A stretch of DNA of 64,000 nucleotides from Vanilla planifolia (GCA_023846275.1 CM043870.1:7501527-7565526), one strand, 5' to 3'. Numbered from the stretch's first letter, positions 25,840 through 38,830 are shown. Notes: generated by a model not told the origin, from the letters alone. Program-made: numbers and translations.

Positions 25840-25846
25840 TTATATA
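25840..25846 (-). promoter_or_regulatory. Candidate TATA box of the GH31 gene
   Basis: The minus strand reads CTCTATATAAGC, a near-ideal plant TATA box, with TATATAA 32-38 bases upstream of the ATG. With the usual TATA-to-start distance of about 30, the 5' leader would be only a few bases long. Confidence 0.6.
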
Positions 25847-25859
25847 GAGTTTTAAGTCC

Positions 25860-26779
25860 ATCGTTGAGTTGACCATTGCCGGCGGTCGATTTTGGCTTTA
25901 GTTCAGAATTACTTTTATTTTATTTATTTAATAAACAAAACCTCTTTTAATTGATTGTTTGAAAATAAGTGGTCGCTTTGGTAATAACGCTAAATTTTAG
26001 ATGTTTCCTAAGAATAAGTCATAGTTTAATATTTAAAGTTATCTAGGATGACTTTGTAAACAAGATGTAATTTTTTGAAAATTAACTGGTAATGTAATAA
26101 TAAAATTCATTAGCAATGTTGTTTAAAAAAAGAATTTTTTAATAAGATATTATTTGCTTAATTTGTAAAAAAATTTGACAGAATTTTATGAGAAATATGA
26201 AACAATTGTAATAAAATATATTATTCGGAATTAAATTACTTGTTTCGCTAAGTTTAATTTTTTCTAAAGATAAAAATAATTGCATATAATATTTTGGAAA
26301 CTTTAATTATTAACATCTATTAGTTGCCACAATGATCATTCAAAAGGATGCAGAAATACGTATTGTAGCGGCCATTTGACAATAAATTAATACTTGATTT
26401 TTTTTCAACGATGGTTAAAACCTATTTTATAATATTTTGTAATAAAAAAAAAACTATAACACAATTTGGCATTTCGCTCTCAAAAAAACGAGCAATCAAA
26501 AATCAAAAATCCCTACCCATTCAGTTGACCTTTTTATTATATAAAACTATTTTAAATTGGCATTTCACTCTCAGAAACGACCAAGAAATTTAAACCTGAC
26601 AAATGACAATAATCAACTAAAAAAATTTAAACATACTATTATGAAGGTCTTGATTTAAGAAATTCATAAATATATAATTTTTAATTTTTAAAAATTATTA
26701 AATTTTTTTAAAAAATTTTAAAATTAAAATATAAAAAGGTTAATATTAAGTAATCTTTTTTATTTTTATATAGGAGTGC
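25860..26779. other. Upstream flank of the GH31 gene
   Basis: Very AT-rich, with no gene recognised. A patch at 26640-26740 is made almost only of A/T runs with partial self-complementarity (AATTTTTAA/TTAAAAATT words), possibly a decayed small element or a matrix-attachment-like tract. That assignment is speculative. Confidence 0.3.
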
Positions 26780-29290
26780 TGCTACCTTATTTTTTTCTCT
26801 TTCTCGAGGGATATTTTGGTGCTGAGCAACATGCACAAGAAGTTAAGACAGAGAGAAAGAGAGAGAGAGAGAGATATGAGAGTTTGACGAGATGAGAGAG
26901 GAGTTGATTCGAACAAATCTTGTTGAGATTCTTATAAGATTTAAGAAAAATCAAATAGTGAAAAAGGAAGAGATTTGAGAAGAAGTGATTTCGATTTCGT
27001 TCTTATTGAAATCATACACTAAAGGTATACTTCCAATTGAATTTTCTCTTCTTGAGTCAAGTATTTGTTGTTGGAGAACTTATGGAGAATAAAGTTTGTG
27101 GATGTCACGAAGTTTTGGTCAAAAAGCATTTTTGTTCTTTTGGGCCATGTCGATTGTACAGGATGTTTGTATCGATCTTATATTATATACGTTTACAAGG
27201 CTGAAAAATGGGGTCATTAGCCATTTAAGATGGAAATATTTGTCGAATCAACATAAGTTCCACATGATTGTACATTATGATGTGTTAATCGAATAAGTAT
27301 GATAGGTTCATGAAATATCCAGGTGTGATTATCCATCTGAACCCTCGTCTAACAAATGAAAACTAATGATTGTACAATACAATGCACAGATTTGATAAGT
27401 ATGATCAAGTTCAAGAAACATATAGTAGTGATTGCCTGTTTGATCTCTTGTTCGACTAATGACAATTAAAAATCATACAATATGATGTGTTAATCAGATA
27501 AGTATGATTAGGTCCAAAACTGTAGTAGTAATAATTCATTGAATCCCTTTGTTTGATTAGTGATTGTTAATAATCATACAATACAATATGATGATCTAGT
27601 AAATATGATTAGCTTTAGAATAAATATGATAGTGATTGTCTGTTTAACTCGAATGTTGCATTAGTGATCATTGGAGATCATATAATACGATGTGGGTCAA
27701 ATGTTATGTCATGAAGATAAGAGCAATGGATTTCAAATGGTTTTGTAAGGTCATTTGGAATAATTTGAAATAGTTTTTGCACATACTTTTGCTATAAAAA
27801 TTGAACAATTTTGTGTAATGAAGAGGAATGAAAAATAGGAAAAATAAGTGCATGAATTTTCTTAAAGTTAATAATAAAAGCTAAACTATTATTGTTGAAA
27901 TATAATAAAAATTATGTAGGAAATGAAAACAAGAGAGAGAAAAAGAAGGTGTTAAAGAAATCTCTTAAAGCTATTAGATAGATACACTAAATAATTATAA
28001 TGTAAGTAGGTTAACTTGTTAAATTTCTTGATCTATTATTATGCAAGATGATATAAACTCTTGCATGGGATGATATCATTTGCATATTTTGACTATATAG
28101 TAAATAATATTATTAATGATACACGCACACACACACACGATGTTATAAAATTAGAATATATGATAAGAACAATAAGAAAGAAATGAGAAAAAAGAAAGAG
28201 AAAGAAAGAAAGTTGCTTAGGTTCAATGATTTGAAAGATCACAAGAAAAAAAAAGAAATGAATGTGAATATTTTCTTTATGATCTTATCTTGCAAACATC
28301 ACCCTTATTATTATCGACACTCAAAAAATGGGGCCATATCATAATAAAGGTCTTGTCATTTTTAGCATAAGATGTGGACATCAACCTACATTTTATTATT
28401 TACATATTACTATGCATTACTTATTTACTACTTCATTACATTTATAAACTACATTATACACTTTTATGTTATTTTATTATCTATAGCTAGTAGTTTTTTT
28501 GCTAGATATATCATACTCATCCCTTCCATTATAGGTTAAGATGTAAATATTTACAAAGCTAATCCTTAAATGATAGCTTAGGATTTAGAGTATAAGATTA
28601 TGTTATATTTTGAGAGTCTAAGAGAGAAAAGTTTTGAATGTGTTGATACAACATATTTTTTTATCAGATGTTGTATCAATTCTTCATTCATAGATTCTTA
28701 TACTATAAAACAACAAATATTATGCAATGCTTCTTTATCTCTTCTTAAATTAGAGGTTTGAAATTGATATATTTTCTTCGTGACCTTCACTCATTTTTAG
28801 TAGTGTTATTACATTTAATTACAAACTCTATGTTTTACATAGTAAATTGATAGTAAAATATATTTTATTAAGTTTTATTCTTTTTAAGTTGGGTGGAGCA
28901 TGACAACTATAATAAATTTCAAGATTTCTTTGATTCTTATCTTTGTTTCTCATGGATTCCTTTTAGTATTATGGTAGCACCTTTTTTCTCCCTAATGCTC
29001 TTAATCAAGTTGTGATAACCCTTCGCTAGTCATTCTTGGATTTTGGCTATTGTTATGTCTTTAATGTTGGCCACACATTTGTCTCTTTCATATTTTTTTT
29101 GCGTTTGTCCCTAGTAGTTTACTTATTAAGTATATCATGCATATTATTAACTAATATTATAAATTAGAATATAGACACACTTAAAGTTGGGGTCTCTAGA
29201 TGATAACTCAGGAATTGAGTAATAACTCAAGTTCTACGTTATGTTGCATCTCGACCTAAAAGTGTTAGGCCAAAAGCTCGCTTACTAAAT
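26780..29290 (+). repeat. Gypsy LTR-like region, left of integrase
   Basis: Features in order are an (AG)n-rich patch (26850-26875) within a purine-rich block, a 102-bp tandem repeat (27265-27690), an (AC)n run (28120-28139), then a CT/AT-rich part. It ends with GATAACTCAGGA.TTGAGTAATAACTCAA and GCATCTCGACC near 29250. Much of it has a weak collinear partner at 30960-32110, beyond the integrase fragment. LTR-integrase-LTR with gag to RNase H missing is the simplest reading. Confidence 0.5.
27265..27690 (+). repeat. 102-bp imperfect tandem repeat, four copies
   Basis: Units start near 27265, 27367, 27470 and 27571, with a partial fifth at 27675; the steps are 102, 103, 101 and 104 bases. Each unit has an ATTGTACA/ATCATACA.TA..ATG start, then a TAAGTATGAT core (AAATATGAT in the fourth), a GTGATT/TAATT block and a CTAATGA/TTAGTGAT end. 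A diverged relative sits at 31400-31600. Such direct repeats are common in LTR U3 promoter regions. Confidence 0.65.
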
Positions 29291-29449
29291 TGTCATTAGC
29301 ATAGTAGTAAAACAATTACATAAATGTAAAAGAAACATAATTATATCATGTAACATATTGGATCGATATCAAAAAATATGCATGAATAATAGAAGACTTA
29401 TTATCTAAAAGATCATGTATAACCTTTTTTATTAACTTTTTTCACTTAT

Positions 29450-30650
29450 TGTGTTATTGTTTTTGTCAATATGTCAAGGGCGAATAATAAAAGTTAAGCG
29501 GTTTGTTAAAATCTTTACCTATTCTTGAACATTAGTGGGAATGTATATTTATAGCTATAGAATTCATTATTAGACTACCCAAAACTAATATAAGGCATGA
29601 TTTTGCATGGATAGTTGTGGATAAACTAATAGAGTCTGCACATTTCCTAATCATCAAAAATGTATTTTTTACAAAAACAAAGTGAACCCAACTATATGTT
29701 TAATAGATTGTGAGATTGCACATAATTTCAAAGGTGATAATATTTAATGTGGAATCTAAATTTACCGCCTAATTGGACAAAAATGCATAAAAGTTTGTGG
29801 ACTTAGTTGAGATTTACTTACGCATTCCACCTTCAAATCAATATACAAATTGAAAAAAATTGTTAAGGCTCTTTAAGATATGGTGTGACTCTATGTACAA
29901 GATTTTTGTTGGCAATTAGGAGTGTCACCTACCTTTTATATAGTGTGCATATAATAATTATTTCATGTTAGTATTGGCATGGCTTCTTATGAAGCCTTGT
30001 ATGAAAGGAGGTGTTTACACCCATTATGTTGGTTTGAGGGCAAGAAAAGATAGTTGATTGGAGTTGATTTGTGAAAAAAGACACATAAAAGATTAGAATA
30101 ATAAGGGAGATGATTCAGGTAGTTCAAAACCAACAAAAAGAAATACTTTGATAAAAAAAAACATAAGAGTATTGGATACTAGGAAGGTGAGCATGTCTTC
30201 CTTATAGTAAGCTCCTTAAAAGGAGTTATGAGAATAAGTGAAGTAGGAAAACTAAAATCTAAATATATTAGACCCTTTCAAATATTACAAAGAGTTAGAT
30301 TTGTTGCCTATAGTTTGGCGTTACCTCCTTAGATGTTGAGTGTGTATAATGTCGTTCACATGTCTACACTTTGAGGATCTTCATCTTTCTCATATAATTC
30401 AATAAGACTTAAAAGAAATTGAAATTCAGTTTGACATATTTTATCAAGAGTAACAAGTTAGAATCCCAATAAAATAAGAAATGAGATTGAGTAATAGTCA
30501 TTCCCATGATGAAAGAGCTTTCAAAGAATTAAACAATAAACAACATGAGAAGTTAAAGAGGACATGCTATAGCAATACCTAGCATTATTCTAAATCTTAT
30601 GATGAAATTTTTATAGGACAAGGAGATTGTACTATATTTAATTAACCTTA
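29450..30650 (+). pseudogene. Gypsy (Tekay-like) integrase and pol C-terminus
   Basis: Across broken frames the order matches chromoviral integrase. It starts with CQYVKGE near 29467 (family CQQVKAEHQ) and GLLKSLPIPEH, then a degraded core (VVDKLIESAHFLIIK for VDRLTKSAHFLPV) and AYNN. Next is PLKGVMRISEVGKL near 30210 (family PMKGVMRFGRKGKL), PFQILQRV..VAYSLALPP, then VYNVVHMSTL (family VHNVFHVSML). It ends with KSYDEIFIGQGDC at about 30590-30630, resembling the usual last pol residues. The protein would insert element DNA. Many stops are present, and no gag, RT or RNase H precedes it. Confidence 0.75.
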
Positions 30651-30959
30651 AAAATCCTTCCAAATAAAATTTCATTTATTGGATATGTATATTTCAAACC
30701 TAGAACTCAAGAATGCATTGACAAATGAGCTCCTTAAAAAGCATAATAAAATAGTAGTGATCAGATCTGAAATTTAAGTAGACCATTATGAATATCTCAA
30801 CATACAAAATCTATAAGTATGTAGTTTTCTTTTTTAAGAGATCATTTAAATTTATTGTAAACTTTTAAAGATGAAAAAAGAAAAAAATAAATTTACTATA
30901 TTAAACTCATATGCTTATTTATTAAGAGAATAAGCTCTCCAGTGTCCAGAGCATATTGA

Positions 30960-32110
30960 TTTATTTTGGCACCATGAGTGAAGAAATAAGAATAAGAGAG
31001 TTTAGGGAAAGGGAGACGAAGCTTTGGAGGTGTTTTAGCTTGTTTCTTTTAGAGATTCAAAGAAATTAGAGAGGAAGAGGAAGATCTTATGAAAAAAAAA
31101 GTTTCTCATGTTTACCTTACTATAACTATGTTTTAAAGTGAGATCTCGCTCAAGTTTTCTTCTTAAATCATGAATGTACACCTGGGATGAGATAGAAGTC
31201 AATTTTGTAAGGTTTGTGTGGTGTAGTGTTCAGGAGGCTTTCATTATTTTTTTGCTAAGATGATTGTAGAAGTTGATCATCTAAATTTTTTTAATTTAAT
31301 ATTTGCAGTAAGAGTTGGTTAGAGCCTTTGCCCTAAGTGGGATTGGGTATTAGCTTATCATTTACTAGTGCAATATGCTAATAAAAAATGTAATTAGTTT
31401 AGAAAATGCACCAAGGTGTCATTCGTTTGATCCCTTTTCCAAGTAGTAATTGTTATCAATTGTACAAGTATAACTGGTAATTTGACAAGAATATTGAGTT
31501 AATGAGAATGATTGATAGAGATTATCCATTTGATCTATTATGATATCTATAAAGGTAAGTGATCTTACAATATGATAAGGGAAATCATATTATATGATAT
31601 GGAATGAAAAATGTGAAAGTGAGCAAGTTGATTGGGGATGGTTTGGAGTTACTTTTGTATGGCTTTCTTAAAAGTTGAAGATAAAAATTGACATATTTTT
31701 GGCAAAATGCAATGTTAATTGTGTTTAAAATAAGGAGATTTGATAAAGGAAAGAGAAAAACCATGGACTTAACATCTTCGAGCCATTAGGCAGGTAAACT
31801 TAATAAATGTTGTATAAGTGGGTTGTTAAATTTTTTAGTTATTGTTATAGAATGATTGATGAATTAAGCATTTACATGACAAAACATTATTTTCATATGT
31901 TCTAATGTCATTATTATATTTGTCAATTTGATGTATCAATGTGTGTATATTCGTGTATATATATATATATATATACTTTACTTTTTGTATAAATGTAAAA
32001 AGTTATTCTCAAAATATATGATAAGCAAAAAAATAAAATGAAAGATATAATTCATACCCTTTTATTGTGGGCACTGAGGGATAGGGTCATGGCATAATAG
32101 AGGCCTCTAT
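30960..32110 (+). repeat. Gypsy LTR-like region, right of integrase
   Basis: It starts with a purine-rich block (AAATAAGAATAAGAGAG) like 26840-26880. It continues with a diverged 102-bp-repeat relative (31400-31600), a GTGGGTTGTTAAATTTTTTAG.TATTGTTATA block comparable to 28010-28040, an (AT)n run (31955-31975) and a GGGCACTGAGGGATAGGGTCATGGCATAATA phrase comparable to 28315-28345. It is taken as the 3' LTR of the remnant whose integrase precedes it. Confidence 0.5.
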
Positions 32111-34139
32111 ATAAATTATGAAAGATAAAACTTATAAAAGGGGGTGAGTTATAGTATATAAAAACTTAATGTTTTTTAAAATGATCTCTTCAAATAGACA
32201 ACTTTTGATTGAAGCAACTTGAAGATAAAATAGTAAATTGAAAGCATAAAAATGTGAAGTATGAATCATAAATAGTGAGAGCCATATCAAGCTATGAATA
32301 ATTGAAAGAAAATTTAAGTTTAGAGCCTAAAAATTTCATTTTAAATTTTGTAAAATATTTAAAGCTTTAACAATCTTCAGCACAACCAGAACCTAAAGAA
32401 AATAATAGGTCAGATTCAAAGAAGAATAGATTTAAGATTACGCTTTATAAACCATTACAACAACCAAAATTAAGTAAATCTAGAATAAAATAAAAATGCA
32501 AGTAAGAGAAAACACAAATCATTTAGGTGATTTAGCAAAACTAATACTTATATCCAACCTCATTCAACTCAACTAGGTTTTACTAACAAAACTACTCTCT
32601 TTTGTCATAGTAAGTAAATGTAAGCCTTTATGAAAATTAGTGTTCATAAGTGATACCAAGTAGATATTGAAATAATAAAATTTTATAAAATTTAAGCTTC
32701 TAGCAATTTAGCTTTACACAATTCTAATACATCAAATCTTATTTTAGGTACTATGAAAATAGTTTAATCCAAAAATAGAATACCATAATAAAATAGCTAA
32801 TGGTGAACATAAAATGAAATTCAAACCAATTCCTTTGCCAAGGAGAATAGTGAAATACACAACTAGCTGCTTAGTTTGTTACTTCCTTACAAATCTTCCA
32901 ATTCATTCATTCATTCTTTTTCTTTTTAAAACTAAACACTTATTTATAATAATTGTAATTTGAGAACTAAAGTTTGAACAAGCAAAAATTAAAAAAGGTT
33001 TTTATAACACTTAAGAATAATCATTAGGTTGTTGGGATTTCGATTATGATAGTAAGTCAAGGACATCGTATCATGGTGATAAGGTTCGTAGTTTTTGTCC
33101 TGACCACTAACAACTTAAAATAATTTAACACATAGTTTCATACATGTTTGATATGAAATTTGTACTATATAATATAGCATTAATGAGAGCAAAAAGATAT
33201 TGTAAAGATGCAAATTGCCATTGTATGATAATATAGACAAAAAATATCAGAATAATTTAAAGTTTGTCATACACATATGATAAATCTTATTAAATTAGCG
33301 TGATAACAAGTGTTGTGAAGTCACCATCATAAAAGTCTAATATGTGGACCAACTTAGTAAAATGTGTATAACATATTTTGAGTGATGAATATATTATTTT
33401 AATGTCATAATCATATTAATGTGTTATATCCTTATGTTTAATAGTGATTGTATAATACTGATGCATTAATCATTCTAGTACTTGGCAAAAACATAAGAGT
33501 TTGATCATGTACTTATATGATAAATATATCATGCACATATAGCATAGAAGCATGAGAATGCAACCAATGCATGAAAATAGAAATAAAATTGAGATATATT
33601 ATTATAATACAATGATCTTATTAGTATATACTCATAAAGAAATAAAATAATATTTTTTATTTTTCTAAAACATGATGAATGAAATAAAGTGATCCTAGGA
33701 CCACAACATTAAGGGATAAAGCTTAAACATGCTAACCAAATCCTTAACTCATATAGTTTTGCACTTGTGTTTTAGCCACTCCATAGAGAGCATCTGAAGT
33801 TCCATAATGTAAAAGTTAAAGCACCAAGAGAAAAGTTTCTCATTGTTCATCTTCTTCAAGATCTAAATCCTTGCTCCAAGTTTTAACTAGTATCTATCAA
33901 ATATTAAAGCTATATTTGCATAAATCTAAACTATACATTTGTACTACATAGATTTGTTTTGTGATCGACATTTTTAAGGATACAACAATCTCCTCATTGA
34001 TGATTAAAAGCTAAGTTTAGAGAGAAAATAATACTGATAAGATTCAAAATAAATAGAAAATAATATAATAACTTAATGCAAAACAAAAGAAATAGATTTT
34101 AATGAAAACTTTCCCTCAATCTGTGCTACCCTTGAAATA
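32111..34139. other. AT-rich repeat debris, no gene recognised
   Basis: There are no frames of note. It contains TATGATA-type words (33030-33560) reminiscent of the LTR pieces elsewhere, and a stretch (32480-32640) that might be leader or LTR sequence of the minus-strand copia remnant at 34140. Confidence 0.3.
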
Positions 34140-34760
34140 ATTCTTGTTGTACTTAATAGTTGGTACTCTAGCACATTAAATTCTCCCTTTTTTGTTAATG
34201 AATCTTAAAATTAGTCTAAATCTATTAAATGCCTATAATGGTAATGACTTGAAAATATCAGCTAACTGAGTAGAAGTTGAAATAAAAGATAGTTGAATTT
34301 CTTTCTTTTAGACATGTTCACTGATGATATCAACTCAATATACTTAGTCTTTGAATGCTAGTTAGGGTCCTTTGAAAGATAAAGAGCATTAGAATTATCA
34401 CAAAATACCAAAATTTTGGTAAATTCTAAAGCATAATTTATGAACTTCTATTTGATCCAAAGAAAATAAGTAATGCATTTGTCTATAACAATGTATTTAG
34501 CCTTAATTTTTTACAATGCAACATAATTCTACTTTCGACTAGCCTATGAAATTAGTGAACTACCAATTAGTTTGCACATAATAGAGGGACCCTTCTTTTC
34601 AATACTATTGCCAATAAAATTAGCATCTATATATGTTACTAAGTCTAATATAACCTCATAATTAGGATGCCATAAACCCAAATACTTACTACTAATAAGA
34701 TACTTAAAGATATTCTTAACAACTTGGAGGTGTGATTTCTAAGGGTAATCTTGTATACAA
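34140..34760 (-). pseudogene. Copia RNase H fragment
   Basis: The minus strand reads HLQVVKNIFKYL (family HLKAVKRIFRYLKG), then YLGLWHPN, TYIDANFIGNS (family GYSDADFAGC), KKGPSIMCKLIGSSLIS, YVALXKIKAKYIVI (family SVALSTAEAEYIAA), VFCDNSNALYLSKDPN and SKTKYIELI. This is the RNase H end of a Ty1/copia pol and would degrade RNA in RNA-DNA hybrids. Catalytic DADF reads DANF and AEAEY reads IKAKY, so the active site is lost. No RT or integrase was recognised upstream on this strand. Confidence 0.7.
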
Positions 34761-36949
34761 ATTAACACTAAAAATTATGTTTGATCTCCTTGCTATAAGT
34801 ATAACATTCAAAAAGTATGAATAAGAAATTATAATAAATTTCAACCATGGGATGTTGAAAAAAGAATATTAAAAAATGATGACTTTAAGAGGGAATCGTA
34901 TAATATATCTATGGAGTATTATATGGTATGATTAGATAAGAGAGAAAGAATATAACACAAGTGTGAATGTGTACAAAAATGGGCCTAGGATTATACAAGA
35001 TTATCATGATTTCGTATTAGGCTATTAATACATGAGAATAAATAATCAATAAAAATATATCATTATCTAGTATAAAGGACATTGATATACAAGTACAATA
35101 GAATGTAAAGCAATATGCCTAGAAGTACAAGTATGACATGACAAATGTTTTAATACTACAATATATAAGTAGGGATCATAAGGGTATAGGATCATACAAT
35201 ATGATAGAAGTATATCACATCATAAAATTAAGCAATGAGAGATGAAACGAGCTTATTGTGAAAAGATTCAATGAACGATATCTTAAAATGATGGTATAAT
35301 ATGATATGTTTATCTCATCAGTATAATTAAGACATAAAAGCATGGACCACCATAGGCTATTAGTTACAAATTATAAGGATTTATCTTATAGTGTGAAAAT
35401 AAGATAATAATAATAATATGATAAAGAGAAATAAATGCAGGTTAAAGTAAGATTAAGAAATATAAAATATGAATTTATGATAATACTTACATGATTAATA
35501 AAAACTTAATAGATATTAAAACTCAAAATGATAAATAGCCAAGAAAAGTAACATGATGGTAAGCTTAATTGATGATAAGTCATTATAAATAAAAGATTAA
35601 AAGGTAGAAAGGTATCCATATGAAGAGACCTAACTGTCAAAGGTATTTGAAGGGTTGAGAAAATAAAAAGTCATGAGAATAAGTATAAATAAGTTACTAA
35701 CTATGACATAAAGCATTTCTTTTAGAGAATTTAAGAGGTACAATACTCAACCATAGTTAGTACAGGAAATAGAAGAGCAAGTAATATAAGAGATTTAGAA
35801 AGGAGTTATGTGAGACATAAAAGAAAACTAAGGGGAAAATCTCTCATCTATTATTGTAACTAGACTTTGAGCAAAGATCTAAATCTTAATGAGATCACTA
35901 CATGGATTTGAAAAGTGGGAAAATCTTGTACAAAGTGTATCTGATTAATGTGATGTGTATATCTTATATGTGAAAAAGGATATATTTGGAGATGCTTATT
36001 ATTATTATTTGTTACAACAATTTATCATTATGTATTGTTTGATATTTATTTTAATTAATTACATGCTAAATATATACTATGTTGTATATGTTAAAAGTTA
36101 AAATGAGTGATTAACACTTGTTAATAATAAAGTGATATAACATAAGCTAGAGATGAAACTTTAACAAATGTTTACAATGATACCTTACTATCCAAATTAA
36201 TGTCACTAGAAGTATGTGCTTTTTTATTTGAATTAATGTCTTTGAAGTAAGATCAATACTCAGATTAATATATCTTTGTGAGTATGTTCGAAGAGATATT
36301 ATTAGATATCTAGAGTAAAATATTCTTAAAGCACAAATGGAAAAGAGGTTTTAAGAAATTAATCTGATTTCTTAAAGAAACAATTAGGCTTTAAATAAAT
36401 TAAGAAAACAAATTTTACATGTCTTTTAATGATTCATGTTATTATTGAAGTAAAACATGTATATGATTAATTAATAATCATTTATTTTATTGTTACATGC
36501 TTTTGTTACTGTGCTAGTCTTAATTAGCTCTTGCTTTTTTTGGTTTGATATTTTTAGGTCAAAAGAGGCATTGCATGAGGTTATCAGGACAGAGAGAGAG
36601 TTAGCAATAATAATTTAGAAGATGTTATAATTTTTATTGGATAAGTGATTTTATGTTTATTTTATTTGAGTAAAAAATATGTGAATGATTTGTTAATATT
36701 ACAATCATATATACATGTGTTTTAAAAAGAAAAATGAAAATCTTTATGCTTTCACTTGATTATAAAGATGTTTTTCTATTTAATTTCAAAAGGATAAAGG
36801 TTTTCTTCTATTATAACTTTTATAAAAAGACAAAATGATTTTTTTATTTATCCTTCATCACTTCTTCAATTCTTTTGATGGCTTGAAAGATGTCACCAAA
36901 ATGTTTTTGTTTCACTATTTAAGATATTCCTTTAATCTTCTCATCTTGA
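34761..36949. other. Retrotransposon debris, no domain recognised
   Basis: Word use (TATGAT, ATCATACAATATGAT near 35185-35205, TTAAAAGTTAAAATGAGTG near 36090) resembles the gypsy LTR pieces at 27-29 kb. No border or coding sequence could be set. Nothing was recognised at 36140-36940. Confidence 0.3.
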
Positions 36950-37720
36950 AGGCTAATGCTGACATTCTTGACTATTGTGTTAGAATTGCCCAATTATTTT
37001 CCATTACTTTTTAAAAAATTGAATGCATTGTCCACATAATTTCAAACCTAAACTATTTAGGACTAGGATCTTGCCTTTTAGGATGTTGTAGCAACATAGA
37101 AGAATGGTTAGCCCCATTCTAAGAGGTGATGAATAATTTTAGTCAGATTGAGAGCCATCCATTCCTTCTTTATTAGCATCCTGTCTAGTCTCTTTCAAAC
37201 TTATTTTCATTTTTTTCTACCAACCTAAGTAAACGGTGAGCTCAAGAAAAGAAGATCTTTTAAGTTATGTTGCTTTAGACAATCTATAAATTCATTAGTT
37301 CTACCCAAGGTGTGAAAGATCCTTGTATTCATTCATGAAGACAATAATGTTAAAATCTCCCCTAACTAGTCATGGATCCATATGATTTTTAACATCTTTG
37401 TTAGTTTATTATACAATATTCTCTCTATTCTCTTGCACACTAAGCATACACAAATGTATCGTTTGAAGACAATTTACTTCCATTTTTTGTAACATTTAGG
37501 TAAATCCACTATTTGTCATCATGTATTCTATCACAGTGAATATTATCATTCCATATCATCCAGATTTTGTTAGATAAGTTCCAATGTAATGATCAAAATC
37601 TAAAATAGATGCCAAATTAAGAAGTTTTCCTCTTCAGCCATTGGTTCAAGGAGAGCTAATAATGTTATGTTGTTGGTTTGAATTATGTGTTTATGTTGAG
37701 TAATTATTTTGGTGTTCAAA
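36950..37720 (-). pseudogene. LINE APE-type endonuclease fragment
   Basis: The minus strand reads TFVYAKCTRIERE (family AVYAKCTRVERRELW), then GDFNIV near 37330, FIDCLKQHNLKDLLFLSSPFT (family FIEDCDLVDLGFQGPKFTW), KRLDRMLI (family RLDRFL) and EWMALNLTKIIHHL. This endonuclease nicks target DNA to prime reverse transcription of a plant L1-type LINE. The catalytic GDFN motif is kept. Stops and frameshifts break the frame, and the RT that should follow toward lower coordinates was not found. Confidence 0.7.
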
Positions 37721-37779
37721 ACTTCCTTTATCCATATCAGATTGTTATCCACTAAATAATGCTTGATCTATAATTTATA

Positions 37780-38830
37780 TTACTATAGTGCTTCTATGAT
37801 TACACTTAGGACAAATGAAACAATACATGTCTTTTATAGCTTTTCTTTTGTATCTTCTTGTTTGCATAGTGGTGAAATCATTTATCTTAGATGGGATTAA
37901 TTCTACGTTGATAGCTCTTTCATGAAATTCATTTCTAAAATTTTTTTAACACTTGAAGGTCTATTATACTTTGGTTTTGTTCATAAGGTGCTTCAAAATC
38001 CAACACTGATGCATACTTCTCTTGCCTGAAGCCTTTTTTCTTAATAATTGCATAGTTACTCTAGAATTTTTTTGACATTATCTTTCTCTTATTTCCAACC
38101 ATTTTGAGTTTACTTTTATTCATGCTCAAATTCAACAAAATGGCAAATTGTCATTTTAAATGTTTTACCAAAAGTAATTCAAACAAGTGCCCTTCTATGT
38201 GATTCTTACTCATTTTGATAATTCTTTACTAAATCAACTTCCATGCATATTTTAGTGATATTAGACTGGATTAAATTAAATGTTGTAGCATCCACCTTAA
38301 GTGGTTGTCCAATTGCAAAGTCATGTGAATATAAAGTACTCTTGTTAAATAGATGAATGGATAGTTGTTCTAAAGATATCCAAATAGGTGTTAGAGATGG
38401 TTTAATATTAAGGTGAAATCCTAGATGTTGCCTAAAATTTCACATTTGAAAGTTAGCTATTCCATAATCTATATAGCCAACAGTGGAGAAAGCTCTCTTA
38501 CTTCTATAATCTTATTAGTACATGCTTACTATCCAGTGATTCGATCTTAAAACTCTCTTTGAAATCTAATTGGGTTGAATGCTTTTTTGATTGACTCCAT
38601 ATTATGCCTACCATAGGAGAAGTTTCATATTAATTCTTGTTTGAAGGATTCCACCATTTTCTTGATTACATTCTCCTTGAAGATGATTTTTGGTTCCTTT
38701 ATATTAGTGGATTGTGAATTAATCCTGATTGGAGAATGCTCAATTGGTCTACTCAAAACCTTAATAAATGTTTGGTTGAGGTAGGAAGGTCCCCACATAC
38801 CCACCATTATAACCATTAGCACTAAACTAT
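37780..38830 (-). pseudogene. LINE ORF1: DUF4283 domain and zinc-knuckle remnant
   Basis: The minus strand reads VESFKQELI.NFSYGR (38625-38822 frame and onward), then TPIWISLEQLSIHLFNKSTLYSHDFAIGQPLKVDATT and ITKICMEVDLVKNY. This is the usual DUF4283 order (PVWISLEGLPIHFFNKEALFSIASLIGKPLKVDAAT, VCVEVDLLK). A CCHC-like CFICPKCNHR lies near 37815-37840. ORF1 proteins of plant LINEs bind the element's RNA. It lies immediately upstream of the endonuclease fragment, as in an L1. Stops interrupt it. Confidence 0.65.

Noticed and set aside
26640..26740. A palindromic AT tract as a MITE near the GH31 promoter
   Set aside because: The complementarity comes from A/T runs, with no defined terminal inverted repeats or target-site duplication.
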